The notes beneath the pieces were generated by a model. That model made no database searches. It saw nothing but the letters and a program-made list of their open reading frames with translations, and was not told the origin of the DNA. Below are positions 15,743 to 24,766 of a stretch of DNA of 64,000 nt, one piece after another (within the stretch, counting starts at the first letter, position 1; the number at the start of each line of letters is the position of its first letter). The position numbers and the translations under genes are program-made. This DNA comes from DASRDE01 sp035938175 (GTDB lineage Bacteria; Vulcanimicrobiota; Vulcanimicrobiia; Vulcanimicrobiales; Vulcanimicrobiaceae): assembly GCA_035938175.1 (NCBI GenBank), contig DASZHD010000018.1:1-64000 (forward strand), in the 5' to 3' direction.

Positions 15743-18424
15743 TTACGGTAAAAGATTCCGCGAAACGTACGCCGCGAGCTCAGAGCGATTGCGAAGGCCC
15801 AATTTTTCGTAGATGGCCGTCAAATGTTTCTCGACGGTGCGTTGATTCACGGCCAGACGCTCTGCAATGCGTTTGTTGACCGTTCCACCCGCAACGAGCG
15901 TCGCAATCTCACGTTCGCGTTCGGAGAGCGACGCGCCCGCGCCCTCGCCGGCAGCGGTGCGCGACGTGCGCAACGGCCCCGCCGCATGTAAACGCCGGTA
16001 TTGCGCGGACGCGCGCTTGACCTCGCCTCCGAGCTGTGCGCAAGCCGCGTGGTGCAACGGCCAGCCCAACTGTTCGTATCGTTCGCAAGCCTCGCGCACG
16101 AGCGCACGCGAGTCCCCGTCGTCGCCTTGATGCGCCGCGCGCAACGCGCGCAAATGCGCGGCAGTCGCCGCGTAAATCGGCGCGCTCGCCATCGAGTCGA
16201 GCATCGGAATGTAGTCGAACGCGCGCGTGCGAGAACTTTCGTCTCCCAGTTCCGCGGCGGCGATGAACGTTTCGGTAGCTCCGAACGGGCCGTTGAGCAA
16301 CTCCATCGCACGTGAAAGAATCATGCGAGCCTTTTGTGCTTCGCCAAGCGCGAAGAGCCAGCGCGCATAGGGTCCGGCAATCCGCCCAAGCGTCGAATTG
16401 ATGTGGCTGGAAAACGCCATTTCGATCAAATCGCTCGAACAGTGTTTGGCGACGAGATCTTCGTCCCACAGCGCGAAACCAACGGTCAACGCCGCTGCAG
16501 CCAGCGCAATCGGTCCCGTCGTGGTCGGCGACGGAATTCCCGCGGCCCGTTCGACTGCACTCTTTGCGGCGCCAAGCCTGCCCGCGCGCGCGTGAATCAG
16601 CGATGCGTTGGCAAGCGAAAGCATCTCGAACGAGCCGAAGTGCCTTTCATGCAGCTCGGGGAGCAGTTCCTCAAACAGCGCGAGCGCCTCGCCGTCGCAA
16701 CCCAGGATCGTAAAGCCGAATGCGCGGTTGAACGTAGCGCGAAGCCGTTCGAGATCGCCTGCTCGCGCATGGAGCTCCTGGTTTCGCTTAGCGGCAGGGC
16801 GGAACGCGGGGAGATCTCCGGAAACTAGCGCCGCGTATTGAATTGCGTTGGTATATGCGGGCGTTTCGATCACGGCCTCGCAACGCCCGATCCACGCCTT
16901 TCCGGCCTCGACCTCATGCCGATCCAGGTAGAGATAGGCCAGGCTGAGCTGCAACATGGCCCGGTCGATCTCCGATACGCCGTCCAGCGTTTGGAGTGCG
17001 CGCTCGAGAATCTCCATTCCGCGCCGGTTGTCCCCGCCGACCCGTGCCTGTACGCTCATCGCTAAATACACATTCGGAATGAGGTCGCTGCGGCCGCACT
17101 TTGCATATAGGTCTGCAGCGGCGGCGTACCGCTCCAGTGCTTGACGCGCCTTTCCATCGGCGGCGCGGCTTTCTGCACTTTTTTCCAGAATTCTCGCGCG
17201 GTCGCCGTCGGGTGCGTTCAGCGAGACGGCGCGATCGTAGCAATGTACCGCATCGCCATACGCGTGCAGCGCGTGCGCTTCGTCGCCCGCGCGCTCGTTC
17301 AGGCTCAAGCACTTGATGGGGTCCCCGGCGGCCCACGCGTGATATCCCAGGTCTGCAGCCGGTGCGCCCGCGTCTTCGAGCGCGGTCAGGATGCGCGCGT
17401 GCAGCGGCCGCAGCTCAGCGGCAAGAAGTTCACCGTAAATGGCTTCTTGCGTAAGGGCGTGACGAAACGCGAAAACCGGCGGATCGACCGATACTTCGTC
17501 GATCAATTGCAAGTTGCGCAACCGGCGCACGATGCCGAGAATATGGGCGAGATCGTCGCCGCACAAACGCGCCAGGAGTGCGGCTTCGAAGCGCCGGCCG
17601 AATACTGCGGCGCGCGAAAGTACGTCGCGCGAGTGCGCATCCAAGCCGGCAACGCGCTCTAAAACTGTTGCGCGGACCGTAAGTGGAAGCCGCTTGGCCA
17701 ATCGTTCGTTGCCGCTCTCCAGCGCATTCTTCAGCAACTCTTCCGCAAAGAACGGATTGCCGTCGCAGCGCTCGACGATCTCGTCGACGAGCGCAGCGCG
17801 CAACGGGTATTCCGGTTCCGCAGCCAATTGCAGCAGCCGCCGGATCTCCGCGGCCGGGAGTGGATCGAGTGCGATGCTATGGGTCGCACGGTTTCGCGTC
17901 AACCGTACCAGATTGGGCTGGATCTCTTCCAGACGGTGCACTTCGTCGGTTCGGTACGTCGCCACGACGAGGAGGCGCATCGACGAAATCGACGGCAGCA
18001 AATGCTGCAAAAACACGAGCGTTCCGTCGTCGGCCCAGTGCAAATCCTCGATGAAGAGCACGATGGTGCGTTGCGCGCACAAACGCGCGATTTCGCTGCT
18101 CAAACGTTCAAGGTGCTCCGCACGGCTTTTCGCCTGCGCGAACTCGGTCCGCGCACCGAGCGCGCGAAGCGCCTCGACGATCGCGCCGTACGGCGCGTTG
18201 CCGAATTCGCGGTTCAAACCACCGCCGGCGCTCGCGCGTCCGCCGCTGAGGGTTTGTCGAAATGACGCCAGCAGACGCGTCTTTCCGATGCCCGCATCGC
18301 CGGAGACCAGCACCAGCGCGCCGTTACCGCGCGACGCAGCGAGCCGGCATTCAACCAGCTGTTGCAGTTCTTTGTCCCGCCCGACCAAGGTCGGGCAGAC
18401 CAAGGCGCGCGTCAGCATCGCCAT
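15743..18424 (-). CDS. Large ATP-binding LuxR-family regulator (LAL type)
   Basis: This 893-residue regulator has an N-terminal AAA/STAND ATPase beginning LVGRDKELQQLVE, with Walker A GDAGIGKTRL near residue 45 and Walker B TIVLFIEDLHWADDG. A long helical TPR-like middle follows, and a C-terminal LuxR helix-turn-helix (about 833-893: LSEREREIATLVAGG, then VNQRTVEKHLTAIYEKLGL). This is the MalT-like LAL architecture, in which ligand binding to the sensor repeats drives ATP-dependent oligomerisation and promoter activation. The ATG at 18424 is used; Met3 is an alternative. It is divergent from the lipoprotein gene at 18539, which is a natural first candidate target. Confidence 0.88.
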   Translation of the reverse strand: MAMLTRALVCPTLVGRDKELQQLVECRLAASRGNGALVLVSGDAGIGKTRLLASFRQTLSGGRASAGGGLNREFGNAPYGAIVEALRALGARTEFAQAKSRAEHLERLSSEIARLCAQRTIVLFIEDLHWADDGTLVFLQHLLPSISSMRLLVVATYRTDEVHRLEEIQPNLVRLTRNRATHSIALDPLPAAEIRRLLQLAAEPEYPLRAALVDEIVERCDGNPFFAEELLKNALESGNERLAKRLPLTVRATVLERVAGLDAHSRDVLSRAAVFGRRFEAALLARLCGDDLAHILGIVRRLRNLQLIDEVSVDPPVFAFRHALTQEAIYGELLAAELRPLHARILTALEDAGAPAADLGYHAWAAGDPIKCLSLNERAGDEAHALHAYGDAVHCYDRAVSLNAPDGDRARILEKSAESRAADGKARQALERYAAAADLYAKCGRSDLIPNVYLAMSVQARVGGDNRRGMEILERALQTLDGVSEIDRAMLQLSLAYLYLDRHEVEAGKAWIGRCEAVIETPAYTNAIQYAALVSGDLPAFRPAAKRNQELHARAGDLERLRATFNRAFGFTILGCDGEALALFEELLPELHERHFGSFEMLSLANASLIHARAGRLGAAKSAVERAAGIPSPTTTGPIALAAAALTVGFALWDEDLVAKHCSSDLIEMAFSSHINSTLGRIAGPYARWLFALGEAQKARMILSRAMELLNGPFGATETFIAAAELGDESSRTRAFDYIPMLDSMASAPIYAATAAHLRALRAAHQGDDGDSRALVREACERYEQLGWPLHHAACAQLGGEVKRASAQYRRLHAAGPLRTSRTAAGEGAGASLSEREREIATLVAGGTVNKRIAERLAVNQRTVEKHLTAIYEKLGLRNRSELAAYVSRNLLP

Positions 18425-18446
18425 CGATCATTCGTCCCGGCCGCCA

Positions 18447-18473
18447 CCGCCCCCGCCCGAATGGAGGGGGCGG
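18447..18473. promoter_or_regulatory. GC-rich inverted repeat in a divergent gap
   Basis: CCGCCCCC (18447-18454) and GGGGGCGG (18466-18473) form an 8-base inverted repeat in the 114-base gap between the LAL regulator and the divergent lipoprotein gene. An operator or leader hairpin is possible. No -10/-35 pair was convincing. Confidence 0.3.
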
Positions 18474-18538
18474 TATTCCGCCATGCCGCATGCCTTCCGG
18501 CATTGCTATCCTTATGGCGTCTGCTTTAGGAGAACGCC

Positions 18539-19861
18539 ATGCCTCTACGTTTTGGGCCCGCCGCACGACTCGCCGCGATACTGGCCGCCGCCTCGGTCCT
18601 TTCCGCCTGCGGCGGATCGGGCTCCGTCCCGTCCTCGAATCCGCAAAGCTTGGGCGCGTCGGCGCAGGCCGCAGGTGGGCTTGCCGCGACTGCGTCCATC
18701 GAAACCACCGGCACGGCAAGCTGGCCGCAGCCGTTTATGAACGGTGCACACACGGGCTTCAACACGCTCGAGACGACGCTCAACCGCACGAACGTCAAAA
18801 CCCTCACGCAGCTGTGGTCGTTCCCGACGGGCGCGCAAATCACCGATCCGGTTCTCGTGCAGAACGGCGTCGCATACGTGAACTCCGGCGACGGCTACTT
18901 GTACGCGCTGAACGCCACGACCGGCGCACAGATTTGGAAATATGAAACGTACGAAAGCACATCGACGCAGAACGCGCCCGTGATTTCCAACGGCCGTATC
19001 GTCGTGCCGTGTCTGGTTGCCGGCAACTCGCAAAAAAACGCCATGTGCGGGATCAACATCTCCACGGGAATGCGTCAATGGGCATACTACGACGACTGTA
19101 ACTGCTTGCCGCCCGCGGGTGTTTCCGCGGGAGCCGTCGCCTCGGGTAGCACCGTCGTTTTCGACTACGCAGACGGCAGCACCGGCAGCTCGTACGTCGC
19201 GGCCGTGAATGCTGCGACGGGCGCCCGGATCTGGGCCAGCGCAGCGCTTCCGCACGGTCCGGATTTCTACAGCGCCGCGATAGGCGGCGGACAAGTGTAT
19301 TACAACACCGGCAGCGGCCTCTGCGCGGCGAGTCTCACGAGCGGAACAACGGCGTGGTGCGCTACCGTCGGCTCCGAGCCGGCGATGGCGTATTCAGGCG
19401 GCGTGCTCTACGTGAACACGTCGAATAACGGCGTCTATGCGTTCAACGCCTCGACCGGAACCCAAATCTGGCAGTATACGCCGACCGCCGGGAATTACAG
19501 CGGCAATAACGATCCGCCGGCGGTGGCCAACGGCGTCGTCTATGTCTCCGGCGTCGGTTTCAACGGCAACCTCTATGCGATTAACGCTTCCAACGGCTCG
19601 CTCATCTACAATACCTCGGCGGACGGGAGCGCCGCCTACACGACGTCTTCACCCACCGTTGCCCATAATGTTGTGTACGTGGAATGCGGGTCGTTCGTCT
19701 GCGCGTTCAATTCGGCCACCGGCGCGCTGCTCTACTCGCCCGGAAGTTCGGGAACTCAGCAAGTCTCGCCGGCTGTCGTCAACGGCGTCGTGTACAGCGC
19801 GTGCGGACCGAACAGCGCATGCGCTTATGGCTTGCCGGGCGCCGCGAAGCGGCACATTTAG
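18539..19861 (+). CDS. Lipoprotein with PQQ-type beta-propeller repeats
   Basis: This 440-residue exported lipoprotein starts at an ATG with AGGAG upstream. Its signal peptide ends in the lipobox LSAC (Cys about 24). The body has repeated blades of the PQQ/quinoprotein-like propeller, recognisable from recurring ALNATTGAQIWKY, AVNAATGARIWAS, AFNASTGTQIWQYTP and AINASNGSLIYNT units alternating with GVAYVNSGDGYLY-type strands, around six to seven blades. It looks like a binding or scaffold propeller rather than a dehydrogenase, since no catalytic residues were recognised. It is divergent from the LAL regulator, and its stop overlaps that of the convergent oxidoreductase by four bases. Confidence 0.85.
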   Translation: MPLRFGPAARLAAILAAASVLSACGGSGSVPSSNPQSLGASAQAAGGLAATASIETTGTASWPQPFMNGAHTGFNTLETTLNRTNVKTLTQLWSFPTGAQITDPVLVQNGVAYVNSGDGYLYALNATTGAQIWKYETYESTSTQNAPVISNGRIVVPCLVAGNSQKNAMCGINISTGMRQWAYYDDCNCLPPAGVSAGAVASGSTVVFDYADGSTGSSYVAAVNAATGARIWASAALPHGPDFYSAAIGGGQVYYNTGSGLCAASLTSGTTAWCATVGSEPAMAYSGGVLYVNTSNNGVYAFNASTGTQIWQYTPTAGNYSGNNDPPAVANGVVYVSGVGFNGNLYAINASNGSLIYNTSADGSAAYTTSSPTVAHNVVYVECGSFVCAFNSATGALLYSPGSSGTQQVSPAVVNGVVYSACGPNSACAYGLPGAAKRHI

Positions 19862-20841
19862 GGCGTCAGGACGATCTTTCCGATATGTTCCGACGCGTCG
19901 AGGCGGCGGTGCGCGTCCGCCGCCGCTTCGAACGAATAGACGCGGTCGATCACCGGACGAACCGGATCGCGCGCCGGAAGCCGCGGCCAAACGTTCGCAA
20001 GAAGCTGGTGCGCGATCGCCGTCTTTTGCTCGACGGTGCGCGCGCGAAGCGACGACGCTAAAACCGCGGCGCGCTTGTACAACATCTTGCGCAAATCGAG
20101 TTCTACCGATGTTCCGCGGGCGGTCGCGAGACATACGGCGCGACCGTCAAATGCAAGGGCATCGAGATCTCGCGCGACGTAATCGCCGCCGACGACGTCC
20201 AAGATGACGTCCACTCCGCGGCGCTGCGTCGCTTCGAGAATCGCGGCGACGAAGTCTTCGTTCCGGTAGTTTATCGCCAGGTCCGCGCCGAGGTCGCGGC
20301 ATGCGGCGCATTTGGCATCCGTTCCGGCGGTAGCCGCGATGAATGACGCACCGAAGGCTTTGGCAAGCATGATCGCCGTCGTTCCGATCCCGCTCGTTCC
20401 GCCGTGGACGAGGACGCTTTCGCCGCTTCGCAGACGCGCACGCGTGAAGAGATTGTCGTAAACGGTGAACGTGTTTTCCGGAAGAGAAGCCGCCTCGACC
20501 GCCGTCCAATTCGGCGGTATGGGAAGAACTTGGCCGGCCGGAACCGCCGCGAGTTCGGCATATCCGCCGCCGCTCGTCAGTGCGCATACCTCGTCGCCGG
20601 CCTTCCACTCGCGCACGTTCTCGCCCACCGCCGTCACGACGCCGGCTACTTCCAAACCCAAAATGTCCGGCGCGCCCGGCGGCGGCGGATATTTGCCTTC
20701 GCGCTGCATCGAGTCCGCGTGCGAAACGCCGGCGGCTCGTACCGAAATCAGCACCTCGTGCGGCCCGGGTTGGGGATCGGGCAATTCCGCTACACGCAGA
20801 ACCTCCGGTCCTCCGGGGCGCGAAACTTCAACGGTTCGCAC
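19858..20841 (-). CDS. Zinc-independent NADPH:quinone oxidoreductase (MDR family)
   Basis: I start this 327-residue medium-chain reductase at the GTG at 20841 (VRTVEVSRPGGPEVLRV); the open frame further upstream is shadow coding over the DUF5069 gene. Features include the N-terminal GroES-like domain (EVAGVVTAVGENV), the nucleotide-binding VLVHGGTSGIGTTAIMLAK (about residue 140) and the PIDRVYSFEAAADAHRRLD end typical of the Qor/PIG3 group. Zinc-site cysteines are absent. It would reduce quinones or enals with NADPH in the cytoplasm. It overlaps the end of the DUF5069 gene by 14 bases, so they are coupled. Confidence 0.87.
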   Translation of the reverse strand: MRTVEVSRPGGPEVLRVAELPDPQPGPHEVLISVRAAGVSHADSMQREGKYPPPPGAPDILGLEVAGVVTAVGENVREWKAGDEVCALTSGGGYAELAAVPAGQVLPIPPNWTAVEAASLPENTFTVYDNLFTRARLRSGESVLVHGGTSGIGTTAIMLAKAFGASFIAATAGTDAKCAACRDLGADLAINYRNEDFVAAILEATQRRGVDVILDVVGGDYVARDLDALAFDGRAVCLATARGTSVELDLRKMLYKRAAVLASSLRARTVEQKTAIAHQLLANVWPRLPARDPVRPVIDRVYSFEAAADAHRRLDASEHIGKIVLTP

Positions 20842-21253
20842 GCAAATCGTCGGCTTCGAGCAGATCGAAAATAAAGCGGTGCGCCGCGCGGAGTTCGGGC
20901 GGATATGCCCCGTTGAAAACATCGCGCCACGCTTCCGGAATCCGCGCCACCTCGAACGATTCCAGTTTGGCGTTGAAGCGCGGCTTGTCGACGTTTGCGG
21001 TGCGCTGTGCGATCCATGCCTCGACTTCGGCTTCATCGGCAGCCGATTCGACCACTGCGCGCAGATCGTCGATCGGTATGCCGCTGTAGTGCGACCAGAC
21101 GGCACTCATCCCGGTGTCCGGAAAGTATCCGTTCAGTTCGCCGCCCGGCAGCGACGCCCGCAGTTTGTCGACGACGCGCGCGGTGAAGACCAAGCCCGAT
21201 AGCTGCGCGCGCGGCGAGCGCGGGGGCGCATGCCGTAAATCCAACGGTTCCAT
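20828..21253 (-). CDS. DUF5069 family protein
   Basis: This 141-residue soluble protein begins MEPLDLRHAPPRSPRAQLSG and continues with ARVVDKLRASLPGGELNGYF. This is the N-terminal pattern of DUF5069 (proline/arginine-containing start, then a conserved helix with Asp-Lys). The second half is helical with VDKPRFNAKLESFE. The function of the family is unknown to me. It sits 16 bases behind queA and overlaps the oxidoreductase start. Confidence 0.75.
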   Translation of the reverse strand: MEPLDLRHAPPRSPRAQLSGLVFTARVVDKLRASLPGGELNGYFPDTGMSAVWSHYSGIPIDDLRAVVESAADEAEVEAWIAQRTANVDKPRFNAKLESFEVARIPEAWRDVFNGAYPPELRAAHRFIFDLLEADDLRANR

Positions 21254-21269
21254 GCGCGGCCCTTCTGCG

Positions 21270-22433
21270 CTACGGTTCGATAAACATCGCGTCGCCGAAC
21301 GAGAAAAAGCGATACTCGCGCGTCACGGCCTCGCGGTATGCGTGCAAGACGCGCTCGCGGCCGGCGAACGCGCTTACGAGCACGAGCAGCGAGGACTTGG
21401 GAAGGTGAAAGTTGGTGATGAGCGCGTCGACGACCCGGAATTGAAAACCCGGCGTGATGAAGAGATCCGTTTCCTCCGCCCCGTCTTGCACGATCCCGTG
21501 CGCGGCCGCGGATCCTTCCAGCGCGCGAACCACCGTGGTGCCGGCTGCGACGATGCGCCGCCCCTCCCGTTTCGCGCGATCGATTTCACCGGCGGCCTGT
21601 TGCGAAATCACGAATGTTTCCCCGTGCATATGATGCTCTTGCACGCGCTCCGCTTGCATCGGCCGGAACGTTCCCAAGCCGACGTCCAAAACGATCTTCA
21701 CGGTGCCCACGCCCTTGGCGGCGATCGCGTCAAAAACGGCTTGCGTGAAGTGCAGCGACGCAGTCGGCGCTGCGACACTTCCCGGTTCGCGCGCAAATAT
21801 CGTTTGATACCGTTCTTGCGCCTGCTGCGAATCGTTACGAATGTACGGCGGCAGCGGCAAACGGCCGGCACGCCGCAAGAATTCTTCGAACGGCACGTGC
21901 AGCTCGAACTCCACTTCGCGTATGCCGTCGTCCAACACGCCGGCGATTCGTCCCGATCCGAGGTCGCCGAACAGAATCTCTTGCCCCTTGCCGAGGCGGC
22001 GGCCCGGTTTCGCGAGCACTTGCCAGCGCGTCGCTCCGGAGTCGTAGCGCGCGTGCCGGGATGGACGCAGCAGGACGATCTCGACGCGGCCACCCGTCGG
22101 CCGGGTGCCGAAGACACGCGCGGCGATGACGCGCGTTTCGTTCAAAACCAGCAGATCGCCGGCGCGCAGATATTCCGGTAAATCGCGAAAGGTCCGATGC
22201 TCGAGCAATCCGCCGCGCATGACGAGCAGCCGCGACGCATCGCGCGGTGTGGCGGGGGTCTGGGCGATCAGCTTCTGCGGAAGGTCGAAATCGTAAGCGG
22301 CGGTTAGCCCGGGGTCGCTAACCGGCTGCGTTCCATCGCCAAAAAGCTCGCGAGCCGTTTGCCGTCCTCTTCGTTCACGTCGATGAACAACACGCCGACT
22401 TGATACGTGTCGCGCTGCCAATCGCGGATCCAC
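21270..22433 (-). CDS. queA: S-adenosylmethionine:tRNA ribosyltransferase-isomerase
   Basis: QueA transfers and isomerises the ribosyl moiety of SAM onto preQ1-tRNA to give epoxyqueuosine. Conserved segments are YDFDLPQKLIAQTP, GDLLVLNETRVIAARVFG, GSVAAPTASLHFT, LDVGLGTFRPM, EHHMHGE and ITNFHLPKSSLL. The open frame is 387 codons, but homology starts only near codon 45. No in-frame ATG, GTG or TTG exists between codon 5 and that point, so either the protein carries a long extension overlapping the PilZ gene by about 130 bases, or it uses a non-standard start. The end (FFSFGDAMFIEP) is normal. Confidence 0.9.
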   Translation of the reverse strand: MDPRLAARHVSSRRVVHRRERRGRQTARELFGDGTQPVSDPGLTAAYDFDLPQKLIAQTPATPRDASRLLVMRGGLLEHRTFRDLPEYLRAGDLLVLNETRVIAARVFGTRPTGGRVEIVLLRPSRHARYDSGATRWQVLAKPGRRLGKGQEILFGDLGSGRIAGVLDDGIREVEFELHVPFEEFLRRAGRLPLPPYIRNDSQQAQERYQTIFAREPGSVAAPTASLHFTQAVFDAIAAKGVGTVKIVLDVGLGTFRPMQAERVQEHHMHGETFVISQQAAGEIDRAKREGRRIVAAGTTVVRALEGSAAAHGIVQDGAEETDLFITPGFQFRVVDALITNFHLPKSSLLVLVSAFAGRERVLHAYREAVTREYRFFSFGDAMFIEP

Positions 22434-22672
22434 CGCACCTCGCCGCGCAGCGCCAGATGCGGCGGGCGTTTCATCGTGAAAATATATTTCGTATTCTTCG
22501 GAAGATACTGATCGACGATCACGCGCATTCCGGTCTCCGAGATGTCCGCAATGGCGCCGCGGAAAAGCATCGACGAGAGCCGGTCTTCGACTACGACGTC
22601 GATATATTTTCGTAAGCGCACCCCGGTCGTGCGCTTTTCTTCCCGCTCCGGTCCTGATTGTGCGTCAGTCAT
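22304..22672 (-). CDS. PilZ-domain protein
   Basis: Starting at the ATG at 22672 (overlapping the spoIID stop region by eight bases) the product has 122 residues. It is a stand-alone PilZ domain: a basic N-terminal segment (EKRTTGVRLRKYIDVVV) stands for the c-di-GMP-binding RxxxR region, followed by the second motif ADISETGMRV (D/NxSxxG) and the barrel strands LRGEVRWIRDW and YQVGVLFIDV. The arginine spacing of the first motif is not canonical, so c-di-GMP binding is likely but unproven. A longer start at 22705 is possible. Its 3' end overlaps the queA frame. Confidence 0.8.
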   Translation of the reverse strand: MTDAQSGPEREEKRTTGVRLRKYIDVVVEDRLSSMLFRGAIADISETGMRVIVDQYLPKNTKYIFTMKRPPHLALRGEVRWIRDWQRDTYQVGVLFIDVNEEDGKRLASFLAMERSRLATPG

Positions 22673-23666
22673 TCCCCGTGCCCGTACCCGGATAGTAGAA
22701 TGCAAGAATCGCCCGCGCCGGTGAACCCGTTAGCGCCATGCCGCGCGCTCCCCATTGGCAAAGGCCGACGCCGTGCCCCAGGCCGCCCCCTTCGATGGCG
22801 AGCGCGCCTTGCGCCTGCGCAGGATGGCCGTCCACCGCGATTTTGCGCACCAGCAAACTTGGAAGCGTTCGCGTACCGAGAAGACGCCGAACGTCTTTTG
22901 CGCTCACGTCCGCAGTTCCGTTCGCGCCGGCAAACCTCCAGATCCGTGCGCGCCCGCTCGGATCCGGGTCTTGCAGCGTTACAGATTGCAGCGCGCCCAC
23001 CGGCGAAAGGCGTCCCGCAAGCGCTGATTCCAGATCGTCGAACGTCACGTTTTTCGTCCAGCTGTACCAAGGCGAATCCGTGCAATACGTGCACGTAACG
23101 CCCGCCAAGTACTGCAAGAGCTTGCCGCCCCATGCATCCGCATTCGATTCGGTATGACCGCCGCAGCACGACGAGTACAGGACCTGCGCAAAACCGTTCC
23201 CGAAGCGCAGCACTTGACCGCTCGTCGCATCGACCGCTGCCGTGGTCTCGGGATGCTCCGCGTCCGTGCCGGTATACACCTGATTCGCTTCGGAGGGAAC
23301 GAGATCGTATTCGTGCGCCGGCGAGCTTCGTTGCAGGACGTACGTGCGCGCGACGACGGCCTGCGCCTGCAGCGCGCTTGCGGGCCATGTGTGCGGCATT
23401 TCGCGCGGAACCACGCTGTATAAATACTGTTCCAAGGCTACCGTGTTGACGACTTCCGCGTCGCTTGTGTACGCAAAGGTGCCGCGGTAACGCCGTCCTT
23501 CGTACAAAAAGGTGCCGCTATCTGCGGGTTGTGCTTGGCCTTTGCCGAGCAACACGCGCAGCGCCTGCGTTTGCGAAGTGCTCGCGGGATCGGCCGTTTT
23601 GTCATTCTGGTCTTGCGTTTTGGACAAGCTCAGTGTAAGAAGCGCTAAAAACTCCTCGCGCCTCAT
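22665..23666 (-). CDS. SpoIID/LytB-domain protein, probable peptidoglycan lytic transglycosylase
   Basis: This 333-residue protein has a SpoIID domain: ALEQYLYSVVPREMP with the probable catalytic Glu89, ALQAQAVVARTYVL, CCGGHTESNADAWGG (containing the Cys and His typical of the family) and the C-terminal GLGHGVGLCQWGARGMA signature. SpoIID-like enzymes cleave glycan strands from which stem peptides were removed. Outside sporulators they serve cell-wall turnover or septation. The N-terminal 20 residues are only weakly hydrophobic, so export is uncertain. It overlaps ruvB by four bases upstream and PilZ by eight bases downstream. Confidence 0.87.
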   Translation of the reverse strand: MRREEFLALLTLSLSKTQDQNDKTADPASTSQTQALRVLLGKGQAQPADSGTFLYEGRRYRGTFAYTSDAEVVNTVALEQYLYSVVPREMPHTWPASALQAQAVVARTYVLQRSSPAHEYDLVPSEANQVYTGTDAEHPETTAAVDATSGQVLRFGNGFAQVLYSSCCGGHTESNADAWGGKLLQYLAGVTCTYCTDSPWYSWTKNVTFDDLESALAGRLSPVGALQSVTLQDPDPSGRARIWRFAGANGTADVSAKDVRRLLGTRTLPSLLVRKIAVDGHPAQAQGALAIEGGGLGHGVGLCQWGARGMALTGSPARAILAFYYPGTGTGND

Positions 23667-24766
23667 AAAAGCCGCTCCTGCGTACTGTGCTCTTGACCGC
23701 GCCGAACTGCGCTCGCCGGCCCGACACCCAAATGGGCATACGCCGCCGGCGTAGCTTTGCGGCCGCTGGCCGTGCGCACCACGAATCCTTGCTTGAGCAA
23801 ATACGGTTCCACGACGTCTTCAAGCGTCTCTGCGTCTTCCGTGAGCGTTGCGGCGATTGCGCCCATTCCAACCGGGCCTCCGCGATACTGATCCACAATC
23901 GTGCGCAAGAAGGCGCGGTCCAGGCGATCCAGGCCCAACTCGTCGACACCCTCTCTCTGCAGCGCTGCATCGGCAACGTCTTTAGTGATGCGGCCGTCTG
24001 CACGAACTTCCGCGTAATCCCGTACGCGCCGCAACAAGCGGTTCGCAATTCGCGGCGTGCCGCGGCTTCGCGCGGCAATCGTCGATGCACCTTCCGGTTC
24101 GATCGGCACGGCCAGCACTGACGACGAGCGCAGGACGATTTGCGTGAGTTCTTCGACGCTGTAGTAATCGAGATGGTGAATGATGCCGAAGCGCTCGCGC
24201 AGCGGCGCCGACAACATGCCGGCACGCGTCGTAGCGCCGATCAACGTGAATCGTTTGAGCGGAAGTTTGATGGTCTTGGCATATGCGCCCCGGTCGACGA
24301 CGAAGTCTATCTGAAAATCTTCCATCGCGGGATAGAGAAATTCTTCGACGACACGCCCCAAACGGTGGATCTCGTCGATGAAGAGCACATCGCCTTCCTC
24401 CAGCGAGGTCAAGATGCCCACCAGATCTTTCGGCTTTTCGAGCGTCGGACCGCTTGTCGGACGCAGCGAACGGCCCAGATCCCGCGCGATCAGCGCCGCG
24501 AGCGTGGTCTTTCCCAGTCCGGGCGGACCGTAAAAAAGAATGTGCTCAAGCGGTTCGTCGCGGCGCTTCGCCGCGTCGATGGAGATCTTCAGATTTTCGA
24601 CGACCGTGTTCTGCCCGACGTATTCATCGAACGTGCGCGGCCGCAGACTGGCGCCGTAGACTTCGTCTTCGAGCGTGTCGTCGGGAGAAACGAGCGCCCT
24701 CGATTCTTCGGCATCGATCTCGACGTCCTCCGGCCCGAGCAGCCGCTTGCGCACGTCCTCGCTCAT
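23663..24766 (-). CDS. ruvB: Holliday junction branch-migration helicase RuvB
   Basis: This 367-residue AAA+ motor shows LRPRTFDEYVGQ, Walker A GPPGLGKTTLAALIA, Walker B DVLFIDEIHRL, sensor residues in TLIGATTRAGML and the winged-helix end with DRAFLRTIVDQYRGGPVG. It drives branch migration of Holliday junctions with RuvA. The length is slightly more than usual because of a 30-residue acidic N-terminus and a C-terminal tail. It overlaps ruvA by four bases (ATGA). Confidence 0.97.
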   Translation of the reverse strand: MSEDVRKRLLGPEDVEIDAEESRALVSPDDTLEDEVYGASLRPRTFDEYVGQNTVVENLKISIDAAKRRDEPLEHILFYGPPGLGKTTLAALIARDLGRSLRPTSGPTLEKPKDLVGILTSLEEGDVLFIDEIHRLGRVVEEFLYPAMEDFQIDFVVDRGAYAKTIKLPLKRFTLIGATTRAGMLSAPLRERFGIIHHLDYYSVEELTQIVLRSSSVLAVPIEPEGASTIAARSRGTPRIANRLLRRVRDYAEVRADGRITKDVADAALQREGVDELGLDRLDRAFLRTIVDQYRGGPVGMGAIAATLTEDAETLEDVVEPYLLKQGFVVRTASGRKATPAAYAHLGVGPASAVRRGQEHSTQERLL

